From JANNPJ01 sp031400005 (GTDB taxonomy: Bacteria; Actinomycetota; Actinomycetes; Actinomycetales; Kineosporiaceae), in the NCBI GenBank assembly GCA_031400005.1, contig JANNPJ010000157.1, forward strand, positions 3,969-67,968: DNA of 64,000 nt, given 5' to 3'. The notes under the pieces are model-generated. The model was given only the letters and a program-made list of their open reading frames with translations, searched no databases and had not been told where the DNA came from. Position numbers and translations under genes: made by a program. Below are positions 1 to 7,086 of the stretch, piece after piece; the stretch's first letter is position 1, and each line of letters starts with the position of its first letter.

Positions 1-88
1 GGTCGGCCGAGGCCGATCCGGGCACGACAGCCAACAGAACGGCACCGATCGCGCCGGCCGCGGCCAGGACCCGGAGTCTGAATCTCAC
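1..88 (-). CDS. N-terminus of a secreted protein (cut by window edge)
   Basis: Read leftward from a GTG at 88-86, the first 29 codons form a textbook Sec signal peptide: a short Arg-rich n-region (VRFRLR), a hydrophobic core (VLAAAGAIGAVLLAVV) and a small-residue cleavage site (ASA before Asp). The gene runs off the left edge, so the mature protein and its function cannot be seen. The adjacent P450 gene ends at 264 on the same strand, so this gene lies downstream of it. Confidence rests only on the signal peptide and the open frame. Confidence 0.6.
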   Translation of the reverse strand, partial: MRFRLRVLAAAGAIGAVLLAVVPGSASAD

Positions 89-150
89 CGGCTCACTGTA
101 TGGGCGCGCCCACCTGCCGCCGCAGATGCCCGATCTCTCGGACGGCGAAG

Positions 151-253
151 AATTTCCGCCGAAGGCCGACCAGCAGAGCTGCCGACGTCGGATCGGCAGA
201 GCGTGCGACGAATGGCCACCGAAGGCCGACCAGCAGAGCGTGCGACGAATGGC
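151..253. repeat. Short imperfect direct repeats downstream of the P450 gene
   Basis: The segment CGAAGGCCGACCAGCAGAGC recurs with a 60-bp offset (160-179 and 220-239), and GCAGAGCGTGCGACGAATGG recurs with a 37-bp offset (196-215 and 233-252). The two repeat families interleave, as expected from two successive local duplications in the P450 3' flank. No gene or terminator is evident inside. Confidence 0.7.
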
Positions 254-263
254 TGGAGGTCAG

Positions 264-1577
264 CTAGCCGAGGTTGCGTGGAACCGCGATCCTGGCCGCC
301 CCCGAACGAATCGGGAGGCTCTGGTACCCGCGCAAGGTCCGGGTCCGGCGCCGGGTCGGGGTTCCGGCGAGCGCGAGTTCTGGGTATCGCTCGAACAGGG
401 CCTGCAGCCCGATCCGACCTTCGGCCCGGGCCAGGGCGGCCCCGATGCAGTAATGCACCCCGGCCGAGAACGCCAGGTGGTCGCGGGCGTTGTGGCGGCG
501 CACATCGAATCGGTTGGGGTCAGGGAAGACCTGCGGATCCCGGTTGGCTCCCCCGATCAAGACCGAGACGAATCCATGCTTCGGGATCGGCACCCCGCAG
601 ACCTCGGTCTCCACACCGGCATAGCGGGCGGTGTTCTGCACCGGGGAGTCGAAGCGCAGGATCTCGTCGACGGCGTTCGCCCACAGGCCTGGGTCGTCGC
701 CGAGCACCTGGAGCTGGTCCGGATGGGTGAGCAGGAGGTACGCCCCGGTGCCGATCAGATTCACCGTGGTCTCGAACCCTGCGGCCAAGAGCAGACCGGC
801 CGTCGACATCAGTTCGATGTCGCTCATCCGGATGCCGTCGTCCTCAACGGTGATCAGCTGGCTGAGCAGATCGTCGCCGGGATTGCGGCGCAGCCGCTCG
901 ATGTGCGCGTACATCCACTCATTCAGCGACCGGATCCCCCGCTCGCTGGCTGCGTACTCGCGGTAGCCGAGGCCGACGTCCAGACTGGAGGCGGCCTGAT
1001 TGCCCCAGTCAAGGAACTGCGTGCGCATGGCCAGCGGAACACCGAGGATCTCGGAGATCACCGTGACCGGCAGCAGGGCGGCGTAATTGGCGACCAGATC
1101 GACGACGTCCCGGTTGCCGAGGTCGTCGAGCAGTTCCTCAGCGATCTGTCTGACCCGCGGCTCCAACGCTGAAATCGCCCGGGGAGTAAAGACTTTCGAT
1201 ACTTGTCGGCGATAGCGGGTGTGCTGAGGCGGGTTGACCGCCAGCAGGGACGGCGGCTCGATCGGGCCGATCACGCGGTTGTCGCCGCGGCGGGTGAGGA
1301 CTCGGCGCAGGACCCACGGCACGGCTGCCATGTCGAGCCCGACCCGGAAGACGTCACTGCGCAACACCGCCGAAGCGGCCTCATGTGAGGGTGCAACGTA
1401 GGTCAGCCCACCCCGGGAGATCGGCCCGCGGGATCTCATCTGGTCATAGATGGGGAACGGATTCGCGCGAGCCGAGCGGTCGACCATCAACTTCGCCTGC
1501 AGCTCACCTCGCCGAGCCGCCCGACGCAGCGCCACTTTGATCAGGCCGTGCCGAGCGGCCCACTGCAGAAACGTCAT
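264..1577 (-). CDS. Cytochrome P450 monooxygenase
   Basis: A 437-residue bacterial class I P450, a soluble haem-thiolate monooxygenase that needs a ferredoxin and reductase (neither encoded nearby). The haem-binding loop is FSAGVHYCIGAALAR, with Cys377 as the expected iron ligand. The I-helix oxygen-activation motif is LLLAAGFETT, and the ExxR of the K helix is in DEILRF. The C-terminal ERYPEL segment is also typical. Length matches the family. The N-terminus has no signal peptide, and the ATG at 1577 is the natural start. Substrate cannot be inferred; the closest-looking families act on macrolide, steroid or terpenoid-type substrates (CYP107/CYP125-like). It lies just downstream of osmC on the same strand, about 140 bp away, so co-transcription is possible but not shown. 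Confidence 0.93.
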   Translation of the reverse strand: MTFLQWAARHGLIKVALRRAARRGELQAKLMVDRSARANPFPIYDQMRSRGPISRGGLTYVAPSHEAASAVLRSDVFRVGLDMAAVPWVLRRVLTRRGDNRVIGPIEPPSLLAVNPPQHTRYRRQVSKVFTPRAISALEPRVRQIAEELLDDLGNRDVVDLVANYAALLPVTVISEILGVPLAMRTQFLDWGNQAASSLDVGLGYREYAASERGIRSLNEWMYAHIERLRRNPGDDLLSQLITVEDDGIRMSDIELMSTAGLLLAAGFETTVNLIGTGAYLLLTHPDQLQVLGDDPGLWANAVDEILRFDSPVQNTARYAGVETEVCGVPIPKHGFVSVLIGGANRDPQVFPDPNRFDVRRHNARDHLAFSAGVHYCIGAALARAEGRIGLQALFERYPELALAGTPTRRRTRTLRGYQSLPIRSGAARIAVPRNLG

Positions 1578-1717
1578 CCCTAACTATCGCGTGCCCCCGC
1601 AATCCCGGCTAGACCCGCAGATCAGCGACCATTGGCGGCTCCTGCCGCGAAGTGCCTGCCGGATTCAACCCAGCGACTGGGCCGCAACCGGCAAGCACTT
1701 CGTGGCTCTCGGCGGGC

Positions 1718-2152
1718 TCAGTCCAGGGCGGCGTCGAAGGTGATCTTTGTGCCGGCCAGCGCCTTGGTCACCGGGCAGGTGCTTTCCGCGGTGGCCGCCA
1801 ACTGCTGGAATCGTTCGTTGTCGACGCCGTCCAGCTTGACCCGGATGGTGAGCGCGATATCGGTGATCGCGAAGCCACCGGCCGGGTCTGGCCCGAGGGA
1901 GACCTCGGCGGAGACGTCGATGTACTCGGCCTCAAGGTTCTCCTTGGCCAGCACACCGGAGAAGTTCATCGCCAGGCAGGAGGAGTGCGCTGCGGCAATC
2001 AGTTCTTCCGGGCTGGTGTGTCCGTCCGGATTCTCGAACCGGGTGACGGCCGAAACCGTGTACTCGCCGAGATTCGAGGAGTCGAGGCTGACCTTGCCTG
2101 ACCCCTTCTGCAGTCCGCCGGTCCACCTGGTGGTTGCATCGCGACTGGGCAT
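1718..2152 (-). CDS. OsmC/Ohr-family hydroperoxide reductase
   Basis: A 144-residue cytoplasmic thiol peroxidase of the OsmC fold that reduces organic hydroperoxides. The two redox cysteines are Cys59 in AHSSCLAMNF and Cys126 in ESTCPVTKAL, the usual peroxidatic/resolving pair. The conserved TSPEELIAAAHSSC block precedes the first one. The start ATG at 2152 is backed by the Shine-Dalgarno AAGGAG eight bases upstream. The leader holds two copies of ATCTCAG, which might be promoter or operator elements. The overall pattern is closer to OsmC than Ohr. Together with the nearby csbD gene it suggests a stress-response neighbourhood. Confidence 0.92.
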   Translation of the reverse strand: MPSRDATTRWTGGLQKGSGKVSLDSSNLGEYTVSAVTRFENPDGHTSPEELIAAAHSSCLAMNFSGVLAKENLEAEYIDVSAEVSLGPDPAGGFAITDIALTIRVKLDGVDNERFQQLAATAESTCPVTKALAGTKITFDAALD

Positions 2153-2211
2153 CGCTCACTCCTTCTGAGATTTTTCAGTTCTGCTGAGATTCCTCGGTTG
2201 ACAGCACACAT

Positions 2212-2257
2212 CATGACGAACCCCCGATCCGAAAGCATGGATCGGGGGTCCGTCATG
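2212..2257 (-). terminator. Hairpin terminator downstream of csbD
   Basis: A strong dyad: ACCCCCGATCC (2220-2230) pairs with GGATCGGGGGT (2239-2249) across an 8-base loop, and the outer CATGACG/CGTCATG arms extend the stem. It sits between the csbD stop and the osmC leader on the same strand, so it should separate the two transcripts. A long U-tract is lacking, as is common in actinobacteria. Confidence 0.75.
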
Positions 2258-2328
2258 GCTGCGTGGCGCTCAGGCACCTAGATCATCAGCGGCTGAACAG
2301 GTGCTCAGCGGTTGACCTGAAGCCGCAC

Positions 2329-2502
2329 TCAGTGCTTGAAGGCGTCCTTGACGTTCTCGCCGGCCGACTTGAAGTCGGACGACACCTGGTCGCCCTTGCC
2401 CTCAGCTTCGAGCCGCTCGTTGTCGGTGCCCTTGCCGACAGCCTCCTTGACCTTTCCGGTCGCGTCTTCGGTCGCATTCTTGATCTTGTCTGCCGCACTC
2501 AT
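2329..2502 (-). CDS. CsbD-family stress protein
   Basis: A 57-residue, highly charged, predicted helical protein with the CsbD pattern: MSAADKIKNATEDATGKVKE, then KLEAEGKGDQ-like and KDAFKH ends. CsbD proteins are general-stress-induced small soluble proteins of unknown molecular function. The frame continues open far upstream, but the ATG at 2502 is chosen because a strong Shine-Dalgarno (AGAAGGAGAG) sits just upstream and the homologous region begins exactly there. The gene is monocistronic between a hairpin terminator and a divergent gene. Confidence 0.88.
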   Translation of the reverse strand: MSAADKIKNATEDATGKVKEAVGKGTDNERLEAEGKGDQVSSDFKSAGENVKDAFKH

Positions 2503-2545
2503 GGGCTCTCCTTCTCTCGTGACGCCGTATTCGCCATTCGGTAAT

Positions 2546-2581
2546 CCGGCATTGCTGCCGGAGCCGGCATTGCTGCCGCGA
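2546..2581. repeat. 18-bp tandem duplication in a divergent promoter region
   Basis: CCGGCATTGCTGCCGGAG (2546-2563) is followed directly by CCGGCATTGCTGCCGCGA (2564-2581). Each copy carries a small inverted element. It lies between csbD and the DUF4097 gene, which are divergently transcribed, so it may affect promoter spacing. Confidence 0.75.
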
Positions 2582-2716
2582 GCCGACCTGGCGTCGAAAT
2601 CAAGGCTGCCCCCGCAGGCTGGGCTTCGCATCTCGAGAACGCCAACCGGACAGAGCCCGCCGTCAAAATGGCAAGTGATTCTTCCCGGTTTGCGAGGTTC
2701 GGCGTACATTCGGGAA

Positions 2717-3628
2717 ATGAGCGACGAGCTGGAAGCCGTCTTGCGGCAGGTGTCCACGGGGGAAATCACCCCGGAGCAGGCCTTGCACCGGCTCGGCGGC
2801 CCAGCCCAGACGAAGCCATCGGGGCCGTCGTCCGGGCCATCGTCCGGGGCGCCGACTGGGCCGTCGTCTGGGGCGTCACTCGCGCCGGGTGCGCCTCGCA
2901 CCGGGGAACCTTCCGCGGAACTCTCCGTGGAAGCGGTCACCGTCGTCCGATTGACGACGTCCTATCGATCGATTCACGTGATCGCCGATCCCACGGTGGC
3001 GCAGATCCATGTGCTCGGTGATCATTCGATCCAGCACCAGGGTTCGGCCTTGATCATTTCCGCCGCCGGGCCGCTGGACAGCGATCACGATCAGCTCGAG
3101 CACGCCGGCCAGACCGCTCGGCATTCGGGTCACTTCTCGTTCAGCGACCTGCCCCGGACGATCGCCTGGGCGCGATCCTGGCGCGAGCACCAACTGACGG
3201 TGCGGGTGAACCCGGCCCTGCGGGTGGAACTGGACGTCACCGGAGCCGAAGTCAAGGTCACCGGCGTCCACACTGGCCTGCGCGCCCGACTGGTGGCGTC
3301 CGCGCTGCGCGGGGACAAGCTGACCGGCGCGCTCGACGTGGAGGCGGCCAGTTCCTCGGTCAAGCTGACCGGCGTCCCCACCGGCGACTCCCGGATCGCG
3401 TGTGAATCCTCGTCCGTCCGGCTGTCCCTCTCGGCCGGCAGCGACCTGAAGATCACTGCCATGAACCGGATGGGCCGCCTGGTACTGCCTGAACGCCCGC
3501 CCAGCACGCTGCCTTTCGAGGGTGAGACCAGCGAGGTGACGATTGGCGACGGTCGCGATCGGCTGCTGCTGGAGTCCGTGATGAGTTCCGTCACGGTCAC
3601 CATCCAGGCCTGGGCGGCACCGGTCTGA
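2717..3628 (+). CDS. DUF4097-type beta-helix protein with N-terminal SHOCT-like segment
   Basis: A 303-residue protein. Residues about 1-28 (LEAVLRQVSTGEITPEQAL) resemble the short SHOCT-like oligomerisation helix. A Gly/Ser/Pro linker (about 33-66) has repeated GPSSG units. The remainder alternates short beta strands such as VKVTGVHTGL and SSVKLTGVPTGD, typical of DUF4097/YvlB-like putative adhesin-type beta-helices. The open frame extends upstream, but the ATG at 2717 begins recognisable sequence. A TACATT -10-like hexamer only 7 bases upstream suggests a leaderless mRNA. It overlaps the downstream DUF2089 gene (TGATG), so the two are co-translated. Function is unknown; the family is often linked to envelope-stress operons. 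Confidence 0.8.
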   Translation: MSDELEAVLRQVSTGEITPEQALHRLGGPAQTKPSGPSSGPSSGAPTGPSSGASLAPGAPRTGEPSAELSVEAVTVVRLTTSYRSIHVIADPTVAQIHVLGDHSIQHQGSALIISAAGPLDSDHDQLEHAGQTARHSGHFSFSDLPRTIAWARSWREHQLTVRVNPALRVELDVTGAEVKVTGVHTGLRARLVASALRGDKLTGALDVEAASSSVKLTGVPTGDSRIACESSSVRLSLSAGSDLKITAMNRMGRLVLPERPPSTLPFEGETSEVTIGDGRDRLLLESVMSSVTVTIQAWAAPV

Positions 3629-4014
3629 TGCCTCATCGACACCATCGAGCACCCCGGGACTGCCCGGTCTGCAGCGAGCGACTGCGGGTCACCCGGCTGG
3701 GATGTGACGCCTGCGGTACTGGGCTGTCCGGAGACTTCGAGCAGTGCGAGTTCTGTGCGTTGGACTCCGGGGATCGCGAGGTCCTTCGGGTGTTCCTCGC
3801 CTCCCGGGGAAATATCAAAGAGCTGGAAAGGCACCTGGGCGTCAGTTATCCCACCGCCCGGGCGCGATTCGACGAGCTGATCCGCAAGCTCGGATTGACG
3901 CCGGCACCGTCGCCTCCCGATCCGTCGCCAACCGATCCGCGACTGGGTACCTTGCAGGCGCTGGCGAAGGGTGAACTCGATCTCGAGCAGGCCCGCCGGT
4001 TGATCGAGGGCTGA
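3628..4014 (+). CDS. DUF2089 zinc-ribbon protein
   Basis: A 128-residue protein with an N-terminal zinc-binding region: Cys12/Cys15, Cys26/Cys29 and Cys40/Cys43 form CxxC pairs. A helix-turn-helix-like segment follows (NIKELERHLGVSYPTARARF), which suggests DNA or RNA binding. The C-terminal LDLEQARRLIEG resembles the GEITPEQALHRL element in the preceding protein, so both partners may interact through the same short helix. The start ATG overlaps the previous stop, indicating an operon. It may act as a regulator or cofactor of the DUF4097 protein (inference). Confidence 0.82.
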   Translation: MPHRHHRAPRDCPVCSERLRVTRLGCDACGTGLSGDFEQCEFCALDSGDREVLRVFLASRGNIKELERHLGVSYPTARARFDELIRKLGLTPAPSPPDPSPTDPRLGTLQALAKGELDLEQARRLIEG

Positions 4015-4043
4015 GCGCGGCCAGATAGGTTGCCTGCTTGGCC

Positions 4044-4079
4044 GGCCGCGAGATCAGTGCAGGCCGCGAGATCAGTGCA
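4044..4079. repeat. 18-bp tandem repeat upstream of the GntR gene
   Basis: Two exact adjacent copies of GGCCGCGAGATCAGTGCA immediately precede the Shine-Dalgarno of the GntR regulator. It could be a slippage product or a tandem protein-binding site for autoregulation; the unit itself is not palindromic. Confidence 0.8.
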
Positions 4080-4091
4080 GAAGGAGGCGCC

Positions 4092-4760
4092 ATGAACATC
4101 CCCGACCGACCTGGGCCCGTCGTCGACATCGGTTTGGCCTCGTCCAGCCTGGTCGAGCTCACGGTGAACCGGCTGCGGCGAGAGATCCTGGCCGGGGCGC
4201 TGGTTCCGGGCGAGCGCTTGGTGGAGGAGCAGGTCACCCGCCGATTCGGAATCAGCCGGGCTCCGCTGCGCGAAGCTTTGCGACTGCTCGGCGAGCAGGG
4301 CCTGGTCGAGCACCTGCCTCGACGGGGCGTTCGAGTGGCGACGCTGTCCGTCCTGGATGCCGAGGAACTGTTCGAGGTCCGCGACGTCCTGGAACGGTTC
4401 GCGATCTCCCGCGCCCTGCCGTGCACCCTGGAGGATCTGCGATCCGTCCGCGTTGAGCTGGCAGCCATGCGCAAGGCTGCCGCCACCGGCGATCTGCTCG
4501 AGCTGGCGGATGCCCACCGTCGCTTCCACGTCGAACTGGTCGCCCTCGCCGGTCACCGCCAGTTGCTGCTCGCCTACGAGCCGATCCTGCTCAAGCTGCA
4601 GATGCACATGGCCCTGAACCTGCGCCGCGAATCCGAGGTGGCGACGCCACTGGACGGCGTCCGTCGACACGCCATCCTGCTGGAGGCGGTCGAGAGCAAC
4701 GACATGGACCGGGTGCTGGCAGCCCTGACCAGCCACGGCGCGCAGACCTACCTGCGCTGA
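4092..4760 (+). CDS. GntR-family regulator (FCD subfamily) of the biuret/allophanate operon
   Basis: A 222-residue transcription factor. A winged helix occupies residues about 18-85 (LRREILAGALVPGERLVEEQ, then FGISRAPLREALRLLGEQGL). An all-helical FCD ligand-binding domain follows, with its metal-site pattern (HRRFHVEL, RRHAILLEAV). The ATG at 4092 has the excellent Shine-Dalgarno AAGGAGG at optimal spacing, so the longer upstream frame is not used. It is directly upstream of, and co-directional with, the allophanate hydrolase, biuret hydrolase and permease genes. A perfect palindrome before the hydrolase gene is the natural operator candidate. FCD regulators commonly repress until a small carboxylate or ureide effector binds. 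Confidence 0.9.
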   Translation: MNIPDRPGPVVDIGLASSSLVELTVNRLRREILAGALVPGERLVEEQVTRRFGISRAPLREALRLLGEQGLVEHLPRRGVRVATLSVLDAEELFEVRDVLERFAISRALPCTLEDLRSVRVELAAMRKAAATGDLLELADAHRRFHVELVALAGHRQLLLAYEPILLKLQMHMALNLRRESEVATPLDGVRRHAILLEAVESNDMDRVLAALTSHGAQTYLR

Positions 4761-4836
4761 TCTGGAGAGCTTGCGCTCGCTGCGCTGAGATCGTCGTCAC
4801 ACATCTGTAACCGGGGAAGACAACCGCCGATACACA

Positions 4837-4848
4837 ATTGTCGACAAT
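4837..4848. promoter_or_regulatory. Candidate GntR operator palindrome
   Basis: ATTGTCGACAAT is a perfect 12-bp palindrome lying 8 bases before the allophanate hydrolase ATG. FCD-type GntR regulators often recognise short TTGT-NN-ACAA-type dyads (family knowledge). A TACACA -10-like hexamer abuts it at 4831-4836, so binding would cover the transcription start. The palindrome also overlaps the alternative TTG start at 4838, which argues for the ATG at 4856. Confidence 0.6.
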
Positions 4849-4855
4849 CGACAGC

Positions 4856-6268
4856 ATGAGTTCGGAGAATCCAGCCTTCGGTCGGTCCCTGGCCCAGCTG
4901 CGGGATGCGTACCTGTCCGGCACCACGACGCCGACGAAAGTGATCGCCGGTGTGCTGGCGGACATCGAGAGAACGCGGGGTAACCACGCCTGGATCTCGG
5001 TCGCCGGCCTCGACGACGCCCTCGCCCAGGCCGCCCGACTGGAGGCCCTGGCCCTGGCCGCGGGCGGGTTCGACGACTTGCCGCTGTACGGCGTCCCGTT
5101 GGCGGTCAAGGACAACATCGACGTGGCCGGGTTCCCGACCACCAACGCCTGCCCGGATTTCGCCTACCTACCCGAGCGCTCGGCCACCGCGGTGCAGCGG
5201 GCGATCGACGCCGGGGCGATCGTGGTCGGCAAGACCAACCTCGACCAGTTCGCCACCGGCCTGGTCGGTGTGCGCTCGCCATACGGCATCCCGGAAAGCG
5301 TCTTCGGTCAGGGCATGGTCTCCGGCGGATCGAGTTCCGGCTCGGCGCTCGCCGTCGCCACCGGCATCGTCCCGGTCGCGCTGGCCACCGACACCGCCGG
5401 TTCGGGCCGGGTACCGGCCGCCCTGAACGGCATCGTCGGGATCAAGCCGACCCTCGGCCTGGTCAGCACGCTGGGCCTGCAGCCAGCCTGCCGCACGATC
5501 GACGGGATCACGGTGATGGGCCGCGAGTTGGACGACGCGCTCACACTGCTGAGCGTCATCGTCGGACCGGATCCGGACAACCCCTGGGGTCGGGACGACA
5601 CCGCGCTCTCCCCTCCCTCGCTCTCCCCCGCCGCGCTCTCCCCTGCCGTGGCGGACGTGGCCGTCCGGCTCGGCCTGCCGGCGGTTGAGGCACTGGAGTT
5701 CTTCGGCGACGAACCGATGCGGTTGGCCCATCTGGCCGCTCGCGAGAACGCCGTCAAACTGCTTGAGGCCACCGAGGTGGAGATCGACCTGGAGCCCTTC
5801 CTGGAAGCCGGAACGCTGCTTTACCAAGGCGCCTGGGTAGCCGAACGGCTGGCCGACCTGGAAGGCTTCCTCAGCGCCCATCCGGTGTCAACGCATCCGG
5901 ACTCGGTGCATCCGGTGGTTCGCGGCATCATCGAGAGCGGCTCCCGGTTCTCCGCCGCCGACGCCTTCCGCACCCAGCACAAACTGCGAAACCTCAGACA
6001 TAGCACTAGGAAAGTCTGGGACGACGTCGATGCGCTGCTGCTGCCGACGATCGGCACCACCTTCACCATTGACGAGGTGCTGGCCGACCCGATCGCCCGC
6101 AACGCCGTTCTCGGCCACTACACGCACTTCACCAACCTGCTGGACCTGGCCGCGCTGACGGTTCCGGTCGGCACCACCTCCGACGGGCGTCCGGTCGCGC
6201 TGATGCTGATCGGGCCACCCCGCAGCGACCTCACGCTCGCCGCGATCGCCGCCAACTTCTTGGAGTAG
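4856..6268 (+). CDS. atzF: Allophanate hydrolase (AtzF-type amidase)
   Basis: A 470-residue amidase-signature enzyme expected to hydrolyse allophanate (urea-1-carboxylate) to ammonia and CO2. The Ser-cisSer-Lys triad is visible: Lys85 in AVKDNID, Ser159 in SGGSSSGSA and Ser183 in TDTAGSGRVPAA. The TDTAGSGRVPA and GIVGIKPTLG motifs are those of AtzF/DUR1-type allophanate hydrolases rather than GatA. It lacks the extra C-terminal domain of about 120 residues found in long AtzF proteins. A low-complexity LSPPSLSPAALSP insert lies near residue 255. No clear Shine-Dalgarno precedes the ATG; a short or leaderless transcript is possible. The next gene starts 2 bases after its stop. The biuret-hydrolase neighbour strongly supports the allophanate assignment. 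Confidence 0.88.
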   Translation: MSSENPAFGRSLAQLRDAYLSGTTTPTKVIAGVLADIERTRGNHAWISVAGLDDALAQAARLEALALAAGGFDDLPLYGVPLAVKDNIDVAGFPTTNACPDFAYLPERSATAVQRAIDAGAIVVGKTNLDQFATGLVGVRSPYGIPESVFGQGMVSGGSSSGSALAVATGIVPVALATDTAGSGRVPAALNGIVGIKPTLGLVSTLGLQPACRTIDGITVMGRELDDALTLLSVIVGPDPDNPWGRDDTALSPPSLSPAALSPAVADVAVRLGLPAVEALEFFGDEPMRLAHLAARENAVKLLEATEVEIDLEPFLEAGTLLYQGAWVAERLADLEGFLSAHPVSTHPDSVHPVVRGIIESGSRFSAADAFRTQHKLRNLRHSTRKVWDDVDALLLPTIGTTFTIDEVLADPIARNAVLGHYTHFTNLLDLAALTVPVGTTSDGRPVALMLIGPPRSDLTLAAIAANFLE

Positions 6269-6270
6269 CA

Positions 6271-7077
6271 ATGACGCAGATTCGACAGTCGGCGAGCGTG
6301 CCGGCTCAGCCGTATCCTTTCGACTTCTCCCTCGACGACACCGCACTGGTGATTATCGATATGCAGCGCGACTTCGTCGAACCGGGCGGCTTCGGGGAGA
6401 GCCTGGGAAATGACGTCGGCCAGCTTCGCTCGGTCATCCCGGTTCTTGCCGACGTTCTGGAAAAGTCTCGCGCGGCAGGTCTTCTCGTCGTCCATACTCG
6501 GGAAGGGCATCTGCCCGACCTGTCCGATTGCCCACCCAGCAAGCTGACCCGGGGTAAGCCGTCGCAGCGGATCGGCGACCCCAGTCCGAACGGGCGAATC
6601 CTGATCCGAGGTGAAAAAGGCCACGACATCATTCCCGAGCTCTATCCGATCGACGGTGAACCAGTGGTCGACAAGCCAGGCAAGGGCGCCTTTTACGCCA
6701 CCGAGTTCGGCGCAATCCTTGCCGAGCGCGGTATTCGCCGCCTGGTGGTCACGGGGGTGACCACGGAGGTGTGCGTGCACACCACCGTCCGGGAGGCGAA
6801 CGACCGGGGGTACGAGTGTCTCGTGCTCTCCGACTGCGTCGGGTCGTACTTTCCCGACTTCCAGCGAATCGGCCTGGAGATGATTTCCGCGCAGGGCGGC
6901 ATCTTTGGCTGGACCGCACCCGCCGACGCCTTTCTGGCTGGGCTCGCCACGCTGACAGAGCCCACCACGCTGACGGAACTCTCCATTCCGCCAGAACCGC
7001 CATCGCCGCCATCGCCGTCATCGCCGTCATCGCCCGATCCGCTCGCCTCGCTCGAAGCCACCACCCCCGCTCGCTGA
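6271..7077 (+). CDS. biuH: Biuret hydrolase-like cysteine hydrolase (isochorismatase superfamily)
   Basis: A 268-residue member of the isochorismatase-like cysteine hydrolases. It matches from memory the Rhizobium biuret hydrolase/triuret hydrolase group: LVIIDMQRDF (Asp30), HTREGHLPDL, RGEKGHDIIPELYPIDGE, VDKPGKGAF (Lys135) and TEVCVHTTVREANDRGYE (nucleophile Cys168). The reaction would be biuret to allophanate plus ammonia, feeding the upstream allophanate hydrolase. The residues after about 235 are a Pro/Ser tail made of repeated PPSPSSPSSP units that the catalytic fold does not need. It is tightly spaced in an operon with the permease 9 bases downstream. Alternative substrates (triuret, carbamoylated amines) cannot be excluded. 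Confidence 0.85.
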   Translation: MTQIRQSASVPAQPYPFDFSLDDTALVIIDMQRDFVEPGGFGESLGNDVGQLRSVIPVLADVLEKSRAAGLLVVHTREGHLPDLSDCPPSKLTRGKPSQRIGDPSPNGRILIRGEKGHDIIPELYPIDGEPVVDKPGKGAFYATEFGAILAERGIRRLVVTGVTTEVCVHTTVREANDRGYECLVLSDCVGSYFPDFQRIGLEMISAQGGIFGWTAPADAFLAGLATLTEPTTLTELSIPPEPPSPPSPSSPSSPDPLASLEATTPAR

Positions 7078-7086
7078 GGAGAAGCC

